Below, piece by piece: positions 8,182 to 21,809 of a stretch of 64,000 nt of DNA. Each line of letters begins with the position of its first letter. Positions within the stretch are counted from its first letter, which is position 1. The notes under the pieces were generated by a model. That model saw only the letters and a program-made list of their open reading frames with translations, made no database searches and was not told the DNA's origin. The translations under genes were made by a program, and so were the position numbers. This DNA is from Megascapheus bottae (lineage: Eukaryota; Chordata; Mammalia; Rodentia; Geomyidae): positions 62,001-126,000 of the forward strand of contig JANJXV010000192.1 in assembly GCA_024803745.1 (NCBI GenBank), given 5' to 3'.

Positions 8182-10906
8182 GGGATATTTTATCCTTCCT
8201 CGTTCAACTTCAGTGTACCAGCTTTTATTTCGTCGTGGTCTCTGAGCAGGTACAAGGGAGAGTGTACTTCGACTGAGTTTGCTCTATCTCCTAGAGTTGT
8301 TCTAGTGAACGTGCTCATTTCTTGTACCACAAGCAAGTTCAATGTTTTAGTTCTTGGACGTTTTCATCCAGTGTAATGCTTACTGGATTTTGCCATTCAA
8401 ATTTCTACGGCATTGCTCTTTCTGCTAGGCGGGGTATTATATGCTTCCTCGTTCAACTTCAGTGTACCAGCTTTTATTTCGTTGTTGTCTCTGAGCAGGT
8501 ACAAGGGAGACTGTACTTCCACCGAGTTTGCTCTATCTCCTAGAGTTGTTCTTGTGAACGTGCTCATTTCTTTGACCACAAGCAACTTCAAGGTATCTCG
8601 TGTTACTTCTTTGAGGATTTCATCCAGTGTAATTGGTACTGGATTTTGCCGTTGAACTTCCTACCGAATTGTTCGATCTGCTAAGATCGTTTTTGTCTGA
8701 GCGGGGTATTTTATTTTTTCCCCTGTACCTTCAGTGTATCTGCTTTTATTTCAGCGTGGTGCTTCATCTCGTACAACGGAGACGGAGCTACCATTGACAT
8801 TGCTTTAACTTCTTGGAAGATTTCATCGTAGGTAATGGATACTGTATTTTGCTGTTGAATCTCCTACGGCATTACTCTTTCTGCTGAGGACCCTCTTGTC
8901 TAATCGGGTTATTTTATTCTTCCTCGTTCAACTTCAGTGTACCTGCTTTTATTTCTGCGTGGTGCTTCGTCATGTACAACGGAGACTGAACTACCATTGA
9001 CATTGTTGTATCTAGTATCATTTGTTCGGTGTAAACCTGGGCATTTCTGCTTCCCCAAGTAACTTCAATGTATCTCCTTTCACTTCCTGGAGGTTTTCAT
9101 AGAGTGTCATGGATTTTACTGTTGCAGTCCCTACTGCATTGCTCTTTCTACTAACAACCTTCTTGTCTAAGTTGGGTATTTTATTCTTCGTCTTTCAACT
9201 TCAGTGTACCAGCTTTTATTTCGTCGTGGTCCCTGAGCAGGTACAAGGGAGAGTGTGCTTCCACCGAGATTGCTCTATCTCCTAGAGTTGTTCTTGTGAA
9301 CGTGGTCATTTCTTTGAACACCAGCAACTTCAATGTATCTCGTTACTTCGAGGATTTCATTCAGTGTAATTGTTACTGGATTTTGAAGTAGGGCTTCCTA
9401 CGGAATTGTTCGATCTGCTAAGATCGTTTTTGTCTAAGCGGGGTATTATATTTCCACTCCCTGCACCTTCAGTATATCTGCTTCAGTGTACTTTGTTTTA
9501 TATCTGCCTGGTCTGTGGGCAAGTACAATGGGGACCCTACTGCCACCGACCATGCTCTATCTGCTAGGAGTTGTTCGGTTAGCGTGGTCGTTCATTGTCC
9601 CCTAAGCAGCTTCAAGGTGTCTGCTTTAACTTCTTGGAAGATTTCATCCTGGGTAATGGATACTGTATTTTGCCGTTGCACCTCCTATGGCATTGCTCTT
9701 TCTGCTGAGGAACCTCTCCCTGAACCTTCAGTATATCTTCTTCAGTGTACTTTGTTTTATATCTGCCAGGTCTGTGAGCAAGTACAATGGGGACCATACT
9801 GCCACCGACAATGCTCTATCTGCTAGGAGTTGTCCGTTTAACGTGGTCGTTCATTGTCCCCTAAGAAACTTCAAGGTGTCTGCTTTTACCTCTTGGAAGA
9901 TTTCATCGTGGGTAATGGATACTGTATTTTTCCTAGGGTTAGGTTTAGGGTTAGGGTTACTGTTAGGGATAGGTTTAGGTTTAGGGTTAGGGTTAGGGTA
10001 ATTAGTGTTAGGGTAAGGGTAAGGTTTAAGGTTAGGGTTAGGGTTACGGTTTGCTCTTTCTGTTGAGGAACTTCTTGTCTAATCGGGATATTTCATCCTT
10101 CCTCGTTCAACTTTAGTGTACCTACTTTTATTTCTGCGTGGTGCTTCATCGACTACAACCGAGACAGTACTACCACTCATATAGCTCTATCTGCTAAGAG
10201 GTGTTCTGTGTATGCGTCGTCATTTCTTGTACCACAAGCAACTTCAATGTATATGGTGTTAGTTCTTGGACGTTTTCATCCAGTGTAATGCTTACTGGAT
10301 TTTGCCATTCAAATTTCTACGGCATTGCTCTTTCTGCTAAGCGGGGTATTAATTATATGCTTCCTCGTTTAAATTCAGTGTACCAACTTTTATTTCGTCG
10401 TGGTCTCTGCGCAGGTACAAGGGAGACTGTACTTCCACCGAGTTTGCTCTATCTCCTAGAGTTGTTCTTGTGAACGTGCTCATTTCTTTGACCACCAGCA
10501 ACTTCAAGGTATCTCGTGTTACTTCTTTGAGGATTTCATCCAGTGTAATTGGTACTGGATTTTGCCGTTGAGCTTGCTACGGAATTGTTCGATCTGCTAA
10601 GATCGTTTTTGTCTAAGCGGGGTATTATATTTTCCCCCACGGCATCTTCAGTTGTATCTGCTTCAGTGTACTTTGTTTTATATCTGCCTGGTCTGTGAGC
10701 AAGTACAATGGGGACCCTACTGCCACCGACAATGCTCTATCTGCTAGGAGTTGTTCGGTTAGCGTGGTCGTTCATTGTCCCCTAAGCAACTTCAAGGTGT
10801 CTGCTTTAACTTCTTGGAAGATTTCATCCTGGGTAATGGATACTGTATTTTGCCGTTGCACCTCTTACGGCATTGCTCTTTCTGCTGAGGACCCTATTAT
10901 CTAATC
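8182..10906 (+). repeat. HOR unit 4
   Basis: 2725 bp. Markers: a=C..C, b=C, c=T, d=T, e=A. Island at 9934-10049 with a private G to T at 9980. Other private base: T at 8274. It shares CTGTTGAGG downstream of the island with unit 3. Confidence 0.95.
9934..10049 (+). repeat. Telomere-like island of unit 4 (variant)
   Basis: Identical to the reference island except T at 9980, which turns the first GGG of the four-run G-rich stretch into GGT and makes two consecutive TTTAGG words. Confidence 0.92.
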
Positions 10907-13632
10907 GGGATATTTTATCCTTCCTCGTTCAACTTCAGTGTACCAGCTTTTATTTCGTCGTGGTCTCTGAGCAGGTACAAGGGAGACTGTACTTCGACCG
11001 AGTTTGCTCTATCTCCTAGAGTTGTTCTAGTGAACGTGCTCATTTCTTGTACCACAAGCAAGTTCAATGTTTTAGTTCTTGGACGTTTTCATCCAGTGTA
11101 ATGCTTACTGGATTTTGCCATTCAAATTTCTACGGCATTGCTCTTTCTGCTAGGCGGGGTATTATATGCTTCCTCGTTCAACTTCAGTGTACCAGCTTTT
11201 ATTTCGTTGTTGTCTCTGAGCAGGTACAAGGGAGACTGTACTTCCACCGAGTTTGCTCTATCTCCTAGAGTTGTTCTTGTGAACGTGCTCATTTCTTTGA
11301 CCACAAGCAACTTCAAGGTATCTCGTGTTACTTCTTTGAGGATTTCATCCAGTGTAATTGGTACTGGATTTTGCCGTTGAACTTCCTACCGAATTGTTCG
11401 ATCTGCTAAGATCGTTTTTGTCTGAGCGGGGTATTTTATTTTTTCCCCTGTACCTTCAGTGTATCTGCTTTTATTTCAGCGTGGTGCTTCATCTCGTACA
11501 ACGGAGACGGAGCTACCATTGACATTGCTTTAACTTCTTGGAAGATTTCATCATAGGTAATGGATACTGTATTTTGCTGTTGAATCTCCTACGGCATTAC
11601 TCTTTCTGCTGAGGACCCTCTTGTCTAATCGGGTTATTTTATTCTTCCTCGTTCAACTTCAGTGTACCTGCTTTTATTTCTGCGTGGTGCTTCGTCATGT
11701 ACAACGGAGACTGAACTACCATTGACCATTGTTGTATCTAGTATCATTTGTTCGGTGTAAACCTGGGCATTTCTGCTTCCCCAAGTAACTTCAATGTATC
11801 TCCTTTCACTTCCTGGAGGTTTTCATAGAGTGTCATGGATTTTACTGTTGCAGTCCCTACTGCATTGCTCTTTCTACTAACAACCTTCTTGTCTAAGTTG
11901 GGTATTTTATTCTTCGTCTTTCAACTTCAGTGTACCAGCTTTTATTTCGTCGTGGTCCCTGAGCAGGTACAAGGGAGAGTGTGCTTCCACCGAGATTGCT
12001 CTATCTCCTAGAGTTGTTCTTGTGAACGTGGTCATTTCTTTGAACACCAGCAACTTCAATGTATCTCGTTACTTCGAGGATTTCATTCAGTGTAATTGTT
12101 ACTGGATTTTGAAGTAGGGCTTCCTACGGAATTGTTCGATCTGCTAAGATCGTTTTTGTCTAAGCGGGGTATTATATTTCCACTCCCTGCACCTTCAGTA
12201 TATCTGCTTCAGTGTACTTTGTTTTATATCTGCCTGGTCTGTGGGCAAGTACAATGGGGACCCTACTGCCACCGACCATGCTCTATCTGCTAGGAGTTGT
12301 TCGGTTAGCGTGGTCGTTCATTGTCCCCTAAGCAGCTTCAAGGTGTCTGCTTTAACTTCTTGGAAGATTTCATCCTGGGTAATGGATACTGTATTTTGCC
12401 GTTGCACCTCCTATGGCATTGCTCTTTCTGCTGAGGAACCTCTCCCTGAACCTTCAGTATATCTTCTTCAGTGTACTTTGTTTTATATCGGCCAGGTCTG
12501 TGAGCAAGTACAATGGGGACCATACTGCCACCGACAATGCTCTATCTGCTAGGAGTTGTCCGTTTAACGTGGTCGTTCATTGTCCCCTAAGAAACTTCAA
12601 GGTGTCTGCTTTTACCTCTTGGAAGATTTCATCGTGGGTAACGGATACTGTATTTTTCCTAGGGTTAGGTTTAGGGTTAGGGTTACTGTTAGGGATAGGT
12701 TTAGGGTTAGGGTTAGGGTTAGGGTAATTAGTGTTAGGGTAAGGGTAAGGTTTAAGGTTAGGGTTAGGGTTACGGTTTGCTCTTTCTGCTGAGGAACTTC
12801 TTGTCTAATCGGGATATTTCATCCTTCCTCGTTCAACTTTAGTGTACCTACTTTTATTTCTGCGTGGTGCTTCATCGACTACAACCGAGACAGTACTACC
12901 ACTCATATAGCTCTATCTGCTAAGAGGTGTTCTGTGTATGCGTCGTCATTTCTTGTACCACAAGCAACTTCAATGTATATGGTGTTAGTTCTTGGACGTT
13001 TTCATCCAGTGTAATGCTTACTGGATTTTGCCATTCAAATTTCTACGGCATTGCTCTTTCTGCTAAGCGGGGTATTAATTATATGCTTCCTCGTTTAAAT
13101 TCAGTGTACCAACTTTTATTTCGTCGTGGTCTCTGCGCAGGTACAAGGGAGACTGTACTTCCACCGAGTTTGCTCTATCTCCTAGAGTTGTTCTTGTGAA
13201 CGTGCTCATTTCTTTGACCACCAGCAACTTCAAGGTATCTCGTGTTACTTCTTTGAGGATTTCATCCAGTGTAATTGGTACTGGATTTTGCCGTTGAGCT
13301 TGCTACGGAATTGTTCGATCTGCTAAGATCGTTTTTGTCTAAGCGGGGTATTATATTTTCCCCCACGGCATCTTCAGTTGTATCTGCTTCAGTGTACTTT
13401 GTTTTATATCTGCCTGGTCTGTGAGCAAGTACAATGGGGACCCTACTGCCACCGACAATGCTCTATCTGCTAGGAGTTGTTCGGTTAGCGTGGTCGTTCA
13501 TTGTCCCCTAAGCAACTTCAAGGTGTCTGCTTTAACTTCTTGGAAGATTTCATCCTGGGTAATGGATACTGTATTTTGCCGTTGCACCTCTTACGGCCTT
13601 GCTCTTTCTGCTGAGGACCCTATTATCTAATC
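10907..13632 (+). repeat. HOR unit 5
   Basis: 2726 bp. Markers: a=C..C, b=CC, c=G, d=C, e=C. Island at 12660-12775. Private bases: C at 10987 (GAGACTGTAC in M1) and A at 11553. This is the first unit with the c=G form, which then dominates to unit 21. Confidence 0.95.
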
Positions 13633-16357
13633 GGGATATTTTATCCTTCCTCGTTCAACTTCAGTGTACCAGCTTTTATTTCGTCGTGGTCTCTGAGCAG
13701 GTACAAGGGAGAGTGTACTTCGACCGAGTTTGCTCTATCTCCTAGAGTTGTTCTAGTGAACGTGCTCATTTCTTGTACCACAAGCAAGTTCAATGTTTTA
13801 GTTCTTGGACGTTTTCATCCAGTGTAATGCTTACTGGATTTTGCCATTCAAATTTCTACGGCATTGCTCTTTCTGCTAGGCGGGGTATTATATGCTTCCT
13901 CGTTCAACTTCAGTGTACCAGCTTTTATTTCGTTGTTGTCTCTGAGCAGGTACAAGGGAGACTGTACTTCCACCGAGTTTGCTCTATCTCCTAGAGTTGT
14001 TCTTGTGAACGTGCTCATTTCTTTGACCACAAGCAACTTCAAGGTATCTCGTGTTACTTCTTTGAGGATTTCATCCAGTGTAATTGGTACTGGATTTTGC
14101 CGTTGAACTTCCTACCGAATTGTTCGATCTGCTAAGATCGTTTTTGTCTGAGCGGGGTATTTTATTTTTTCCCCTGTACCTTCAGTGTATCTGCTTTTAT
14201 TTCAGCGTGGTGCTTCATCTCGTACAACGGAGACGGAGCTACCATTGACATTGCTTTAACTTCTTGGAAGATTTCATCGTAGGTAATGGATACTGTATTT
14301 TGCTGTTGAATCTCCTACGGCATTACTCTTTCTGCTGAGGACCCTCTTGTCTAATCGGGTTATTTTATTCTTCCTCGTTCAACTTCAGTGTACCTGCTTT
14401 TATTTCTGCGTGGTGCTTCGTCATGTACAACGGAGACTGAACTACCATTGACATTGTTGTATCTAGTATCATTTGTTCGGTGTAAACCTGGGCATTTCTG
14501 CTTCCCCAAGTAACTTCAATGTATCTCCTTTCACTTCCTGGAGGTTTTCATAGAGTGTCATGGATTTTACTGTTGCAGTCCCTACTGCATTGCTCTTTCT
14601 ACTAACAACCTTCTTGTCTAAGTTGGGTATTTTATTCTTCGTCTTTCAACTTCAGTGTACCAGCTTTTATTTCGTCGTGGTCCCTGAGCAGGTACAAGGG
14701 AGAGTGTGCTTCCACCGAGATTGCTCTATCTCCTAGAGTTGTTCTTGTGAACGTGGTCATTTCTTTGAACACCAGCAACTTCAATGTATCTCGTTACTTC
14801 GAGGATTTCATTCAGTGTAATTGTTACTGGATTTTGAAGTAGGGCTTCCTACGGAATTGTTCGATCTGCTAAGATCGTTTTTGTCTAAGCGGGGTATTAT
14901 ATTTCCACTCCCTGCACCTTCAGTATATCTGCTTCAGTGTACTTTGTTTTATATCTGCCTGGTCTGTGGGCAAGTACAATGGGGACCCTACTGCCACCGA
15001 CCATGCTCTATCTGCTAGGAGTTGTTCGGTTAGCGTGGTCGTTCATTGTCCCCTAAGCAGCTTCAAGGTGTCTGCTTTAACTTCTTGGAAGATTTCATCC
15101 TGGGTAATGGATACTGTATTTTGCCGTTGCACCTCCTATGGCATTGCTCTTTCTGCTGAGGAACCTCTCCCTGAACCTTCAGTATATCTTCTTCAGTGTA
15201 CTTTGTTTTATATCGGCCAGGTCTGTGAGCAAGTACAATGGGGACCATACTGCCACCGACAATGCTCTATCTGCTAGGAGTTGTCCGTTTAACGTGGTCG
15301 TTCATTGTCCCCTAAGAAACTTCAAGGTGTCTGCTTTTACCTCTTGGAAGATTTCATCGTGGGTAATGGATACTGTATTTTTCCTAGGGTTAGGTTTAGG
15401 GTTAGGGTTACTGTTAGGGATAGGTTTAGGGTTAGGGTTAGGGTTAGGGTAATTAGTGTTAGGGTAAGGGTAAGGTTTAAGGTTAGGGTTAGGGTTACGG
15501 TTTGCTCTTTCTGCTGAGGAACTTCTTGTCTAATCGGGATATTTCATCCTTCCTCGTTCAACTTTAGTGTACCTACTTTTATTTCTGCGTGGTGCTTCAT
15601 CGACTACAACCGAGACAGTACTACCACTCATATAGCTCTATCTGCTAAGAGGTGTTCTGTGTATGCGTCGTCATTTCTTGTACCACAAGCAACTTCAATG
15701 TATATGGTGTTAGTTCTTGGACGTTTTCATCCAGTGTAATGCTTACTGGATTTTGCCATTCAAATTTCTACGGCATTGCTCTTTCTGCTAAGCGGGGTAT
15801 TAATTATATGCTTCCTCGTTTAAATTCAGTGTACCAACTTTTATTTCGTCGTGGTCTCTGCGCAGGTACAAGGGAGACTGTACTTCCACCGAGTTTGCTC
15901 TATCTCCTAGAGTTGTTCTTGTGAACGTGCTCATTTCTTTGACCACCAGCAACTTCAAGGTATCTCGTGTTACTTCTTTGAGGATTTCATCCAGTGTAAT
16001 TGGTACTGGATTTTGCCGTTGAGCTTGCTACGGAATTGTTCGATCTGCTAAGATCGTTTTTGTCTAAGCGGGGTATTATATTTTCCCCCACGGCATCTTC
16101 AGTTGTATCTGCTTCAGTGTACTTTGTTTTATATCTGCCTGGTCTGTGAGCAAGTACAATGGGGACCCTACTGCCACCGACAATGCTCTATCTGCTAGGA
16201 GTTGTTCGGTTAGCGTGGTCGTTCATTGTCCCCTAAGCAACTTCAAGGTGTCTGCTTTAACTTCTTGGAAGATTTCATCCTGGGTAATGGATACTGTATT
16301 TTGCCGTTGCACCTCTTACGGCATTGCTCTTTCTGCTGAGGACCCTATTATCTAATC
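13633..16357 (+). repeat. HOR unit 6
   Basis: 2725 bp. Markers: a=C..C, b=C, c=G, d=T, e=A. Island at 15385-15500. It shares b=C and e=A with unit 4, but not with unit 5 between them. Confidence 0.95.
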
Positions 16358-19083
16358 GGGATATTTTATCCTTCCTCGTTCAACTTCAGTGTACCAGCTT
16401 TTATTTCGTCGTGGTCTCTGAGCAGGTACAAGGGAGAGTGTACTTCGACCGAGTTTGCTCTATCTCCTAGAGTTGTTCTAGTGAACGTGCTCATTTCTTG
16501 TACCACAAGCAAGTTCAATGTTTTAGTTCTTGGACGTTTTCATCCAGTGTAATGCTTACTGGATTTTGCCATTCAAATTTCTACGGCATTGCTCTTTCTG
16601 CTAGGCGGGGTATTATATGCTTCCTCGTTCAACTTCAGTGTACCAGCTTTTATTTCGTTGTTGTCTCTGAGCAGGTACAAGGGAGACTGTACTTCCACCG
16701 AGTTTGCTCTATCTCCTAGAGTTGTTCTTGTGAACGTGCTCATTTCTTTGACCACAAGCAACTTCAAGGTATCTCGTGTTACTTCTTTGAGGATTTCATC
16801 CAGTGTAATTGGTACTGGATTTTGCCGTTGAACTTCCTACCGAATTGTTCGATCTGCTAAGATCGTTTTTGTCTGAGCGGGGTATTTTATTTTTTCCCCT
16901 GTACCTTCAGTGTATCTGCTTTTATTTCAGCGTGGTGCTTCATCTCGTACAACGGAGACGGAGCTACCATTGACATTGCTTTAACTTCTTGGAAGATTTC
17001 ATCGTAGGTAATGGATACTGTATTTTGCTGTTGAATCTCCTACGGCATTACTCTTTCTGCTGAGGACCCTCTTGTCTAATCGGGTTATTTTATTCTTCCT
17101 CGTTCAACTTCAGTGTACCTGCTTTTATTTCTGCGTGGTGCTTCGTCATGTACAACGGAGACTGAACTACCATTGACCATTGTTGTATCTAGTATCATTT
17201 GTTCGGTGTAAACCTGGGCATTTCTGCTTCCCCAAGTAACTTCAATGTATCTCCTTTCACTTCCTGGAGGTTTTCATAGAGTGTCATGGATTTTACTGTT
17301 GCAGTCCCTACTGCATTGCTCTTTCTACTAACAACCTTCTTGTCTAAGTTGGGTATTTTATTCTTCGTCTTTCAACTTCAGTGTACCAGCTTTTATTTCG
17401 TCGTGGTCCCTGAGCAGGTACAAGGGAGAGTGTGCTTCCACCGAGATTGCTCTATCTCCTAGAGTTGTTCTTGTGAACGTGGTCATTTCTTTGAACACCA
17501 GCAACTTCAATGTATCTCGTTACTTCGAGGATTTCATTCAGTGTAATTGTTACTGGATTTTGAAGTAGGGCTTCCTACGGAATTGTTCGATCTGCTAAGA
17601 TCGTTTTTGTCTAAGCGGGGTATTATATTTCCACTCCCTGCACCTTCAGTATATCTGCTTCAGTGTACTTTGTTTTATATCTGCCTGGTCTGTGGGCAAG
17701 TACAATGGGGACCCTACTGCCACCGACCATGCTCTATCTGCTAGGAGTTGTTCGGTTAGCGTGGTCGTTCATTGTCCCCTAAGCAGCTTCAAGGTGTCTG
17801 CTTTAACTTCTTGGAAGATTTCATCCTGGGTAATGGATACTGTATTTTGCCGTTGCACCTCCTATGGCATTGCTCTTTCTGCTGAGGAACCTCTCCCTGA
17901 ACCTTCAGTATATCTTCTTCAGTGTACTTTGTTTTATATCGGCCAGGTCTGTGAGCAAGTACAATGGGGACCATACTGCCACCGACAATGCTCTATCTGC
18001 TAGGAGTTGTCCGTTTAACGTGGTCGTTCATTGTCCCCTAAGAAACTTCAAGGTGTCTGCTTTTACCTCTTGGAAGTTTTCATCGTGGGTAACGGATACT
18101 GTATTTTTCCTAGGGTTAGGTTTAGGGTTAGGGTTACTGTTAGGGATAGGTTTAGGGTTAGGGTTAGGGTTAGGGTAATTAGTGTTAGGGTAAGGGTAAG
18201 GTTTAAGGTTAGGGTTAGGGTTACGGTTTGCTCTTTCTGCTGAGGAACTTCTTGTCTAATCGGGATATTTCATCCTTCCTCGTTCAACTTTAGTGTACCT
18301 ACTTTTATTTCTGCGTGGTGCTTCATCGACTACAACCGAGACAGTACTACCACTCATATAGCTCTATCTGCTAAGAGGTGTTCTGTGTATGCGTCGTCAT
18401 TTCTTGTACCACAAGCAACTTCAATGTATATGGTGTTAGTTCTTGGACGTTTTCATCCAGTGTAATGCTTACTGGATTTTGCCATTCAAATTTCTACGGC
18501 ATTGCTCTTTCTGCTAAGCGGGGTATTAATTATATGCTTCCTCGTTTAAATTCAGTGTACCAACTTTTATTTCGTCGTGGTCTCTGCGCAGGTACAAGGG
18601 AGACTGTACTTCCACCGAGTTTGCTCTATCTCCTAGAGTTGTTCTTGTGAACGTGCTCATTTCTTTGACCACCAGCAACTTCAAGGTATCTCGTGTTACT
18701 TCTTTGAGGATTTCATCCAGTGTAATTGGTACTGGATTTTGCCGTTGAGCTTGCTACGGAATTGTTCGATCTGCTAAGATCGTTTTTGTCTAAGCGGGGT
18801 ATTATATTTTCCCCCACGGCATCTTCAGTTGTATCTGCTTCAGTGTACTTTGTTTTATATCTGCCTGGTCTGTGAGCAAGTACAATGGGGACCCTACTGC
18901 CACCGACAATGCTCTATCTGCTAGGAGTTGTTCGGTTAGCGTGGTCGTTCATTGTCCCCTAAGCAACTTCAAGGTGTCTGCTTTAACTTCTTGGAAGATT
19001 TCATCCTGGGTAATGGATACTGTATTTTGCCGTTGCACCTCTTACGGCCTTGCTCTTTCTGCTGAGGACCCTATTATCTAATC
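16358..19083 (+). repeat. HOR unit 7
   Basis: 2726 bp. Markers: a=C..C, b=CC, c=G, d=C, e=C, as in unit 5. Island at 18111-18226. Private base: T at 18077 (GGAAGTTTTCATC). Confidence 0.95.
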
Positions 19084-21809
19084 GGGATATTTTATCCTTC
19101 CTCGTTCAACTTCAGTGTACCAGCTTTTATTTCGTCGTGGTCTCTGAGCAGGTACAAGGGAGAGTGTACTTCGACCGAGTTTGCTCTATCTCCTAGAGTT
19201 GTTCTAGTGAACGTGCTCATTTCTTGTACCACAAGCAAGTTCAATGTTTTAGTTCTTGGACGTTTTCATCCAGTGTAATGCTTACTGGATTTTGCCATTC
19301 AAATTTCTACGGCATTGCTCTTTCTGCTAGGCGGGGTATTATATGCTTCCTCGTTCAACTTCAGTGTACCAGCTTTTATTTCGTTGTTGTCTCTGAGCAG
19401 GTACAAGGGAGACTGTACTTCCACCGAGTTTGCTCTATCTCCTAGAGTTGTTCTTGTGAACGTGCTCATTTCTTTGACCACAAGCAACTTCAAGGTATCT
19501 CGTGTTACTTCTTTGAGGATTTCATCCAGTGTAATTGGTACTGGATTTTGCCGTTGAACTTCCTACCGAATTGTTCGATCTGCTAAGATCGTTTTTGTCT
19601 GAGCGGGGTATTTTATTTTTTCCCCTGTACCTTCAGTGTATCTGCTTTTATTTCAGCGTGGTGCTTCATCTCGTACAACGGAGACGGAGCTACCATTGAC
19701 ATTGCTTTAACTTCTTGGAAGATTTCATCGTAGGTAATGGATACTGTATTTTGCTGTTGAATCTCCTACGGCATTACTCTTTCTGCTGAGGACCCTCTTG
19801 TCTAATCGGGTTATTTTATTCTTCCTCGTTCAACTTCAGTGTACCTGCTTTTATTTCTGCGTGGTGCTTCGTCATGTACAACGGAGACTGAACTACCATT
19901 GACCATTGTTGTATCTAGTATCATTTGTTCGGTGTAAACCTGGGCATTTCTGCTTCCCCAAGTAACTTCAATGTATCTCCTTTCACTTCCTGGAGGTTTT
20001 CATAGAGTGTCATGGATTTTACTGTTGCAGTCCCTACTGCATTGCTCTTTCTACTAACAACCTTCTTGTCTAAGTTGGGTATTTTATTCTTCGTCTTTCA
20101 ACTTCAGTGTACCAGCTTTTATTTCGTCGTGGTCCCTGAGCAGGTACAAGGGAGAGTGTGCTTCCACCGAGATTGCTCTATCTCCTAGAGTTGTTCTTGT
20201 GAACGTGGTCATTTCTTTGAACACCAGCAACTTCAATGTATCTCGTTACTTCGAGGATTTCATTCAGTGTAATTGTTACTGGATTTTGAAGTAGGGCTTC
20301 CTACGGAATTGTTCGATCTGCTAAGATCGTTTTTGTCTAAGCGGGGTATTATATTTCCACTCCCTGCACCTTCAGTATATCTGCTTCAGTGTACTTTGTT
20401 TTATATCTGCCTGGTCTGTGGGCAAGTACAATGGGGACCCTACTGCCACCGACCATGCTCTATCTGCTAGGAGTTGTTCGGTTAGCGTGGTCGTTCATTG
20501 TCCCCTAAGCAGCTTCAAGGTGTCTGCTTTAACTTCTTGGAAGATTTCATCCTGGGTAATGGATACTGTATTTTGCCGTTGCACCTCCTATGGCATTGCT
20601 CTTTCTGCTGAGGAACCTCTCCCTGAACCTTCAGTATATCTTCTTCAGTGTACTTTGTTTTATATCGGCCAGGTCTGTGAGCAAGTACAATGGGGACCAT
20701 ACTGCCACCGACAATGCTCTATCTGCTAGGAGTTGTCCGTTTAACGTGGTCGTTCATTGTCCCCTAAGAAACTTCAAGGTGTCTGCTTTTACCTCTTGGA
20801 AGATTTCATCGTGGGTAACGGATACTGTATTTTTCCTAGGGTTAGGTTTAGGGTTAGGGTTACTGTTAGGGATAGGTTTAGGGTTAGGGTTAGGGTTAGG
20901 GTAATTAGTGTTAGGGTAAGGGTAAGGTTTAAGGTTAGGGTTAGGGTTACGGTTTGCTCTTTCTGCTGAGGAACTTCTTGTCTAATCGGGATATTTCATC
21001 CTTCCTCGTTCAACTTTAGTGTACCTACTTTTATTTCTGCGTGGTGCTTCATCGACTACAACCGAGACAGTACTACCACTCATATAGCTCTATCTGCTAA
21101 GAGGTGTTCTGTGTATGCGTCGTCATTTCTTGTACCACAAGCAACTTCAATGTATATGGTGTTAGTTCTTGGACGTTTTCATCCAGTGTAATGCTTACTG
21201 GATTTTGCCATTCAAATTTCTACGGCATTGCTCTTTCTGCTAAGCGGGGTATTAATTATATGCTTCCTCGTTTAAATTCAGTGTACCAACTTTTATTTCG
21301 TCGTGGTCTCTGCGCAGGTACAAGGGAGACTGTACTTCCACCGAGTTTGCTCTATCTCCTAGAGTTGTTCTTGTGAACGTGCTCATTTCTTTGACCACCA
21401 GCAACTTCAAGGTATCTCGTGTTACTTCTTTGAGGATTTCATCCAGTGTAATTGGTACTGGATTTTGCCGTTGAGCTTGCTACGGAATTGTTCGATCTGC
21501 TAAGATCGTTTTTGTCTAAGCGGGGTATTATATTTTCCCCCACGGCATCTTCAGTTGTATCTGCTTCAGTGTACTTTGTTTTATATCTGCCTGGTCTGTG
21601 AGCAAGTACAATGGGGACCCTACTGCCACCGACAATGCTCTATCTGCTAGGAGTTGTTCGGTTAGCGTGGTCGTTCATTGTCCCCTAAGCAACTTCAAGG
21701 TGTCTGCTTTAACTTCTTGGAAGATTTCATCCTGGGTAATGGATACTGTATTTTGCCGTTGCACCTCTTACGGCCTTGCTCTTTCTGCTGAGGACCCTAT
21801 TATCTAATC
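19084..21809 (+). repeat. HOR unit 8
   Basis: 2726 bp. Markers: a=C..C, b=CC, c=G, d=C, e=C. Island at 20837-20952. No private base noticed. Confidence 0.95.
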
